From NCBI GenBank assembly GCA_043748455.1, contig JAYTNF010000111.1, forward strand, positions 1 to 8,179: a DNA stretch of 8,179 nucleotides, read 5' to 3'. The stretch is from JAAFKA01 sp043748455 (lineage in GTDB: Bacteria > Bacteroidota > Bacteroidia > Cytophagales > Thermoflexibacteraceae). Both the position numbers and the translations under genes were made by a program. Shown in pieces: positions 5,656-8,179 of this stretch. The notes beneath the pieces are model-generated. The model was not told the origin of the DNA, did not search any database, and worked only from the letters and a program-made list of their open reading frames with translations. Within the stretch, counting starts at the first letter, position 1. Each line of letters opens with the position of its first letter.

Positions 5656-6993
5656 TTATAAATTCTTCATCACATCACACTCTGCAAATTCAGGGTCAAT
5701 ATCTATAAAAAGTTCCTTTTTATTTTTCTCAAACCACTTCATCATCAATTTATTACGTTCTTCAGCAATAGCAGCATTATAAACTTGTTGATAATCAGTT
5801 TCTAAGCTAATGTAATGCGGTTTAACAACACTTTTAAAATAAATCAAACGTACTGCATCTTTGCCATCTTCCAAACGATATTTTACAGGTTTTGTAACTG
5901 TGCCAACTTTCATAGTATCCAAAGTCATAAATAAACCTGTTTCCATATTTTCTACTGATATTCGAGTGCCACCTTCTTCTTCGTCAGTCATCATGCCACC
6001 TTTTCCTTTGCTTGCTTTGTCGTCAGAATGAATGTTTGTAGCTCTTTCAAAAGTTATTTTTTTATCAGCAATTAAATTGCGAATACTATCCAAAAAATGT
6101 ACTGTTGCATCAATATCGGGTGCAGAAGGTTTTGGACGAATAAGAATATGGCGAGAATGAAACATATTTCCTCTGCGGTCTAACAACTGGATTAAATGCA
6201 CACCAAATTCAGATTCTATGGGTTCAGACATTTCGCCAATGGCTAGCTTTAATGCAGTTGCTTCAAATTGTGGCACTAAATTCCCTCTACCTTGCCAGCC
6301 TAAATCTCCACCCAAACTTGCAGAACCTAAATCTTCAGAATTTACAGTTGCTAAGTCCTCAAACTTTTCGCCTGCTAAAACTTTCCTTTTAAATTCCCTT
6401 AATTGGTCTTTTACACGATTTGTTTCAGTTTTATTTACGGTTGGCATTTTCATCAAAATTCCAACTTCTACTTGTTTCGACAAAAAAGGAATACTATCTT
6501 TTGGAATTGCTGAAAAAAACTTTTTTACTTCTCTTGGCGTAATTTTTACATCTTTTCCTAATTCTTGTTGCATTTTTTGCAAAGTCATTTGCTCTACAAG
6601 TTGTGGACGAAGTTCGTCTTTAAGTTGTGAAACTGTTTTTCCAAGTGAAGCCTCCAGCTTTTCGACAGTTCCAAATTGGCTAATCATGTATTGCATGCGC
6701 CTTTCAAGCTGGCTAACAATTTGTGTTTCATCAACTTTTATGGTGTCTATTTCGGCTTTTGCCAACAACATTTTATTGACAATCAGTTGTTGCAACATTT
6801 GACAACGCACATAATTTGGCAGTTCTCTACCTTTATTTTGTTCTTTAATTTTGGTAAGAGCAAGTTCCAAGTCCGATTTTAGGATAATATGATTGTCAAC
6901 TTTGACAATAATTTTATCAACTATAATACCTTCACCTTGTGCAAAAACAGCAAAGGGAAATACAAGTAATAAGAAAGCTATGATTTTTAACAT
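5656..6993 (-). CDS. surA: SurA-like periplasmic chaperone/peptidyl-prolyl isomerase
   Basis: The 445-residue product has a signal peptide (residues 1-19, cleavage after FAQ or FAQG). An N-terminal SurA-type chaperone region follows (about 22-165: DKIIVKVDNHIILKSDLE, then RCQMLQQLIVNKMLLAKAEID). The first parvulin domain is at about 172-273, with typical LGGDLGW and IESEFGVHLIQLLDRR motifs. The second, more diverged parvulin domain is at about 278-390 and starts SRHILIRPKP. The length and order match the SurA family, which folds outer-membrane proteins in the periplasm by chaperoning and by isomerising prolyl bonds. The lysine/glycine-rich insert KASKGKGGMM replaces the usual GG-LG-W region of domain two, so isomerase activity may be confined to domain one. 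The gene appears to be monocistronic, with its own promoter, a repeat-rich leader and a terminator. The symbol is used in the broad family sense. Confidence 0.92.
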   Translation of the reverse strand: MLKIIAFLLLVFPFAVFAQGEGIIVDKIIVKVDNHIILKSDLELALTKIKEQNKGRELPNYVRCQMLQQLIVNKMLLAKAEIDTIKVDETQIVSQLERRMQYMISQFGTVEKLEASLGKTVSQLKDELRPQLVEQMTLQKMQQELGKDVKITPREVKKFFSAIPKDSIPFLSKQVEVGILMKMPTVNKTETNRVKDQLREFKRKVLAGEKFEDLATVNSEDLGSASLGGDLGWQGRGNLVPQFEATALKLAIGEMSEPIESEFGVHLIQLLDRRGNMFHSRHILIRPKPSAPDIDATVHFLDSIRNLIADKKITFERATNIHSDDKASKGKGGMMTDEEEGGTRISVENMETGLFMTLDTMKVGTVTKPVKYRLEDGKDAVRLIYFKSVVKPHYISLETDYQQVYNAAIAEERNKLMMKWFEKNKKELFIDIDPEFAECDVMKNL

Positions 6994-7006
6994 GAAAATT
7001 ATAAAT

Positions 7007-7060
7007 ATGAATTATGAATTATGAATTATGAATTATGAATTATGAATTATGAATTATGAA
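7007..7060. repeat. seven tandem copies of the heptamer ATGAATT in the surA leader
   Basis: Perfect units occupy 7007-7055 (seven copies), followed by a partial unit at 7056-7060. The array lies 13 bases upstream of the start codon of the surA-like gene, inside its predicted untranslated leader, where it reads AATTCAT on the coding strand. Copy number could vary by replication slippage without touching the protein. Confidence 0.9.
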
Positions 7061-7103
7061 ATTATCATATTGCAAACGTAATTATTTGATTGTCAACAAA
7101 TTA

Positions 7104-7131
7104 ATTTCATATTTCATACATTATATTTCAT
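7104..7131. repeat. companion heptamer array ATTTCAT, inverted relative to 7007-7060
   Basis: ATTTCAT occurs in 7-base phase at 7104-7110, 7111-7117 and 7125-7131, with a diverged unit (ACATTAT) at 7118-7124. It is close to the reverse complement of the downstream ATGAATT units; for example, 7056-7064 and 7102-7110 pair over 9 bp. The two arrays could therefore form a hairpin in the leader transcript. Confidence 0.65.
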
Positions 7132-7139
7132 ATTTACCA

Positions 7140-7172
7140 CAAAGATAGCTATTTGATATATTTTTACACAAA
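7140..7172 (-). promoter_or_regulatory. promoter of the surA-like gene
   Basis: On the minus strand, TTTG (7172-7169) is followed by a 21-base spacer and TATCTTTG (7147-7140). Both elements and the spacing match the Bacteroidota consensus well. The predicted transcript start near 7133 gives a leader of about 140 bases that contains both heptamer arrays. Confidence 0.75.
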
Positions 7173-7189
7173 ATAATAAGCCTTATCTG

Positions 7190-7197
7190 TACTTTTG
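7190..7197 (+). promoter_or_regulatory. -7 box of the small membrane-protein gene
   Basis: TACTTTTG matches TAnnTTTG exactly and lies 25 bases upstream of the ATG at 7223, so the leader would be short. No TTG is visible at the -33 distance. The upstream end abuts the divergent surA promoter. Confidence 0.55.
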
Positions 7198-7222
7198 TGT
7201 AAATTATAAGAAAAATTAACAA

Positions 7223-7663
7223 ATGGAACTGAAAATTCTCAAATATTTAGGTGTTTTGGGTGGCACAATGATAAAATTCATTTTTGGACCTACCACAGGT
7301 TTTATTTCTGGGCTATCTTATATAGAAACAGTTATTTGCACAATTTTGGGCATGATGTTGGCGGTTTGTGCAGTAACCTTATTAGGTTTGCCGTTTCGCA
7401 ATTTCATATTGCAAAAATTTAGTAGCAATGCTAAAAAATTTACACCTCGCAAACGTATGACGGTAAGAGTTTGGAAAAAATATGGTATTATTGGTATTGC
7501 ATTTCTCACACCACTCATTCTTACACCTATTGGAGGGAGTATTATTGCAGTAAGTTTTGGTGAGAAAATACAAAAAATTATGCTTGCTATGTTTGCCAGT
7601 TGTATTTTTTGGGCATTTGTTTTGACTGCTATTGTGTTTTTTACGGGAGATTTGATAAAATAA
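7223..7663 (+). CDS. small four-helix inner-membrane protein, possibly Sm_multidrug_ex-like
   Basis: The product is 146 residues. Hydrophobic segments at about 7-30, 33-57, 86-110 and 116-141 suggest four membrane helices. A basic loop lies at about 58-84 (FRNFILQKF, then KKFTPRKRMTVRVWKKYG). The segment GIIGIAFLTPLILTPIGGSI resembles the conserved helix of the family named small multidrug export proteins (PF06695), whose transport role is poorly established. I regard that assignment as tentative; a conserved Bacteroidota membrane protein of unknown function is an equally good label. The gene is divergent from the surA-like gene and ends in an AT-only hairpin. Confidence 0.8.
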   Translation: MELKILKYLGVLGGTMIKFIFGPTTGFISGLSYIETVICTILGMMLAVCAVTLLGLPFRNFILQKFSSNAKKFTPRKRMTVRVWKKYGIIGIAFLTPLILTPIGGSIIAVSFGEKIQKIMLAMFASCIFWAFVLTAIVFFTGDLIK

Positions 7664-7692
7664 TTTTATAATTTTGATAGTATTATAAAATT
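7662..7692 (+). terminator. weak AT-only hairpin after the membrane-protein gene
   Basis: An 11-bp perfect inverted repeat (7662-7672 with 7682-7692) encloses a 9-base loop and overlaps the stop codon. It contains no G:C pairs and no U-tract follows, so terminator function is only suggested by position. Confidence 0.35.
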
Positions 7693-7725
7693 TATACTGA
7701 ATTAATCATATTACTTCAAGTAGTT

Positions 7726-7803
7726 AATCTAAGTTTCGTAATAGTAATGTGTAGTTCCAGCTACACATTACTACCAAATAACTTACAGTAGATAATGTAA
7801 GTT
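7726..7803. repeat. imperfect inverted-repeat hairpin element
   Basis: TAGTAATGTGTAG (7742-7754) and CTACACATTACTA (7761-7773) form a perfect 13-bp stem with loop TTCCAG. Beyond a 6-base internal mismatch, TAAGTT (7730-7735) and AACTTA (7780-7785) pair on the same axis. A second 8-bp hairpin, AACTTACA (7780-7787) with TGTAAGTT (7796-7803), competes for the right arm. TAAGTTTCGTA (7730-7740) and TAAGTTGCGTA (7798-7808) also form a near-perfect direct repeat. No coding potential is seen. It looks like a dispersed intergenic repeat. Confidence 0.6.
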
Positions 7804-7818
7804 GCGTAGTGCTTGTCC

Positions 7819-8094
7819 CACAGACTTTAGTCCAATGCTATTAAGCTAAGAAAGTTAAATTGCAATAGTGCTAATTGCTTGATTATCAATTAATTATATT
7901 TTTTTAGTTCCGTTAGGAACGACATATTTATAGCAAAAGTAAGCACCGACTCCTCCAAAGTGCCGTAGGCACGAAATATATGTTGTGCCTACAGCACTTT
8001 GAGGAATGGAAAAATGGCACTGCTATAAATATTTTGTGCCTATGGCACTAAAAAACACTTTCCTTAGCTTAATAGCATTGGACTTTAGTCTGTG
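7819..8094. repeat. 276-bp composite inverted repeat (MITE- or REP-cluster-like)
   Basis: The ends, 7819-7850 and 8063-8094, are inverted repeats of 32 bp with two mismatches, extendable inward to about 38 bases with one gap. Inside are four copies of one unit: a short palindrome (GTTCC-GTTA-GGAAC or GTGCC-GTA-GGCAC type) followed by an A/T tail. Units lie at 7907-7935 (+), 7960-7980 (+), 7997-7975 (-) and 8048-8021 (-). Longer pairings nest: 7951-7972 with 7985-8005, and 7924-7935 with 8021-8032. No ORF of note is present. It is probably a non-autonomous element or a REP-like cluster; no target-site duplication is obvious. Confidence 0.7.
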
Positions 8095-8179
8095 ATTTTC
8101 TAAAATTACAATTTGGAAAACCATTAAAAACACTTATTTTTAGTAAGTTTATTGTAAATTTTGCTAATTAAAGTTATGA
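8095..8179. other. AT-rich sequence at window end, no supported feature
   Basis: Beyond the composite repeat the sequence is AT-rich with no exact TAnnTTTG box. The closest is TAAATTTTG near 8154-8162, one base too long. An ATG at 8176-8178 is cut off by the window end and cannot be judged. Confidence 0.5.

Noticed and set aside
6218..6802. Plus-strand open frame of 194 codons opposite the surA-like gene
   Set aside because: It lies wholly antisense to a well-supported gene, is Ser/Cys/Phe-rich and has no promoter. It is a typical shadow of an AT-rich gene.
7007..7131. CRISPR array
   Set aside because: The units are 7 bp and directly abut without unique spacers; this is a simple tandem repeat.
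8176..8179. Start of a further plus-strand gene
   Set aside because: Only an ATG and one base are visible, with no exact -7 box upstream.

Overview
The window looks like a chromosomal segment from a member of the Bacteroidota. It is AT-rich. Several upstream regions carry the Bacteroidota-type -7 box TAnnTTTG, one large secreted protein has a type IX secretion (T9SS)-like C-terminus with PKD/Ig-like modules, and starts are preceded by A/T-rich leaders rather than clear Shine-Dalgarno sequences. The genus cannot be fixed from the sequence.

Layout, left to right. (1) Positions 1-53 hold the probable 3' tail of a plus-strand gene, followed by a long hairpin at 66-110. (2) A 1304-residue secreted multidomain surface protein lies at 121-4035 on the minus strand. 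It has an N-terminal propeller-like region, one PKD domain, eight alternating Cys-paired Ig/PKD-like modules and a T9SS-like C-terminal domain. Five copies of a GC-rich palindromic repeat are embedded in frame in this gene. (3) A strong terminator at 4098-4148 separates it from a 259-residue lipoprotein at 4148-4927 (minus) with three ChW-like repeats. (4) A divergent promoter region (4988-5140) with a 19-bp palindrome separates the lipoprotein from an XRE-type regulator at 5141-5608 (plus). (5) A SurA-like periplasmic chaperone/peptidyl-prolyl isomerase lies at 5656-6993 (minus), convergent with the regulator and sharing a terminator hairpin with it. Its leader carries an array of seven 7-bp repeats plus an inverted companion array. 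(6) A small four-helix membrane protein lies at 7223-7663 (plus). (7) The last 516 bp hold no gene that I can support. They contain hairpins and a 276-bp composite inverted repeat made of four copies of one palindromic unit.

Functionally, most of the window concerns the cell envelope: an exported T9SS-type surface protein, an exported lipoprotein, a chaperone for outer-membrane and secreted proteins, and an inner-membrane protein. The clearest candidate local circuit is the regulator/lipoprotein pair. The palindrome overlaps the -7 box of the regulator and lies just upstream of the -33 element of the lipoprotein. That geometry fits self-repression combined with control of the divergent gene, but this is inference. 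I found no evidence of a defence, CRISPR or complete mobile system. The most unusual content is the repeat biology: GC-rich palindromes inside a coding region, paired heptamer arrays in a leader, and a nested inverted repeat in an intergenic region.
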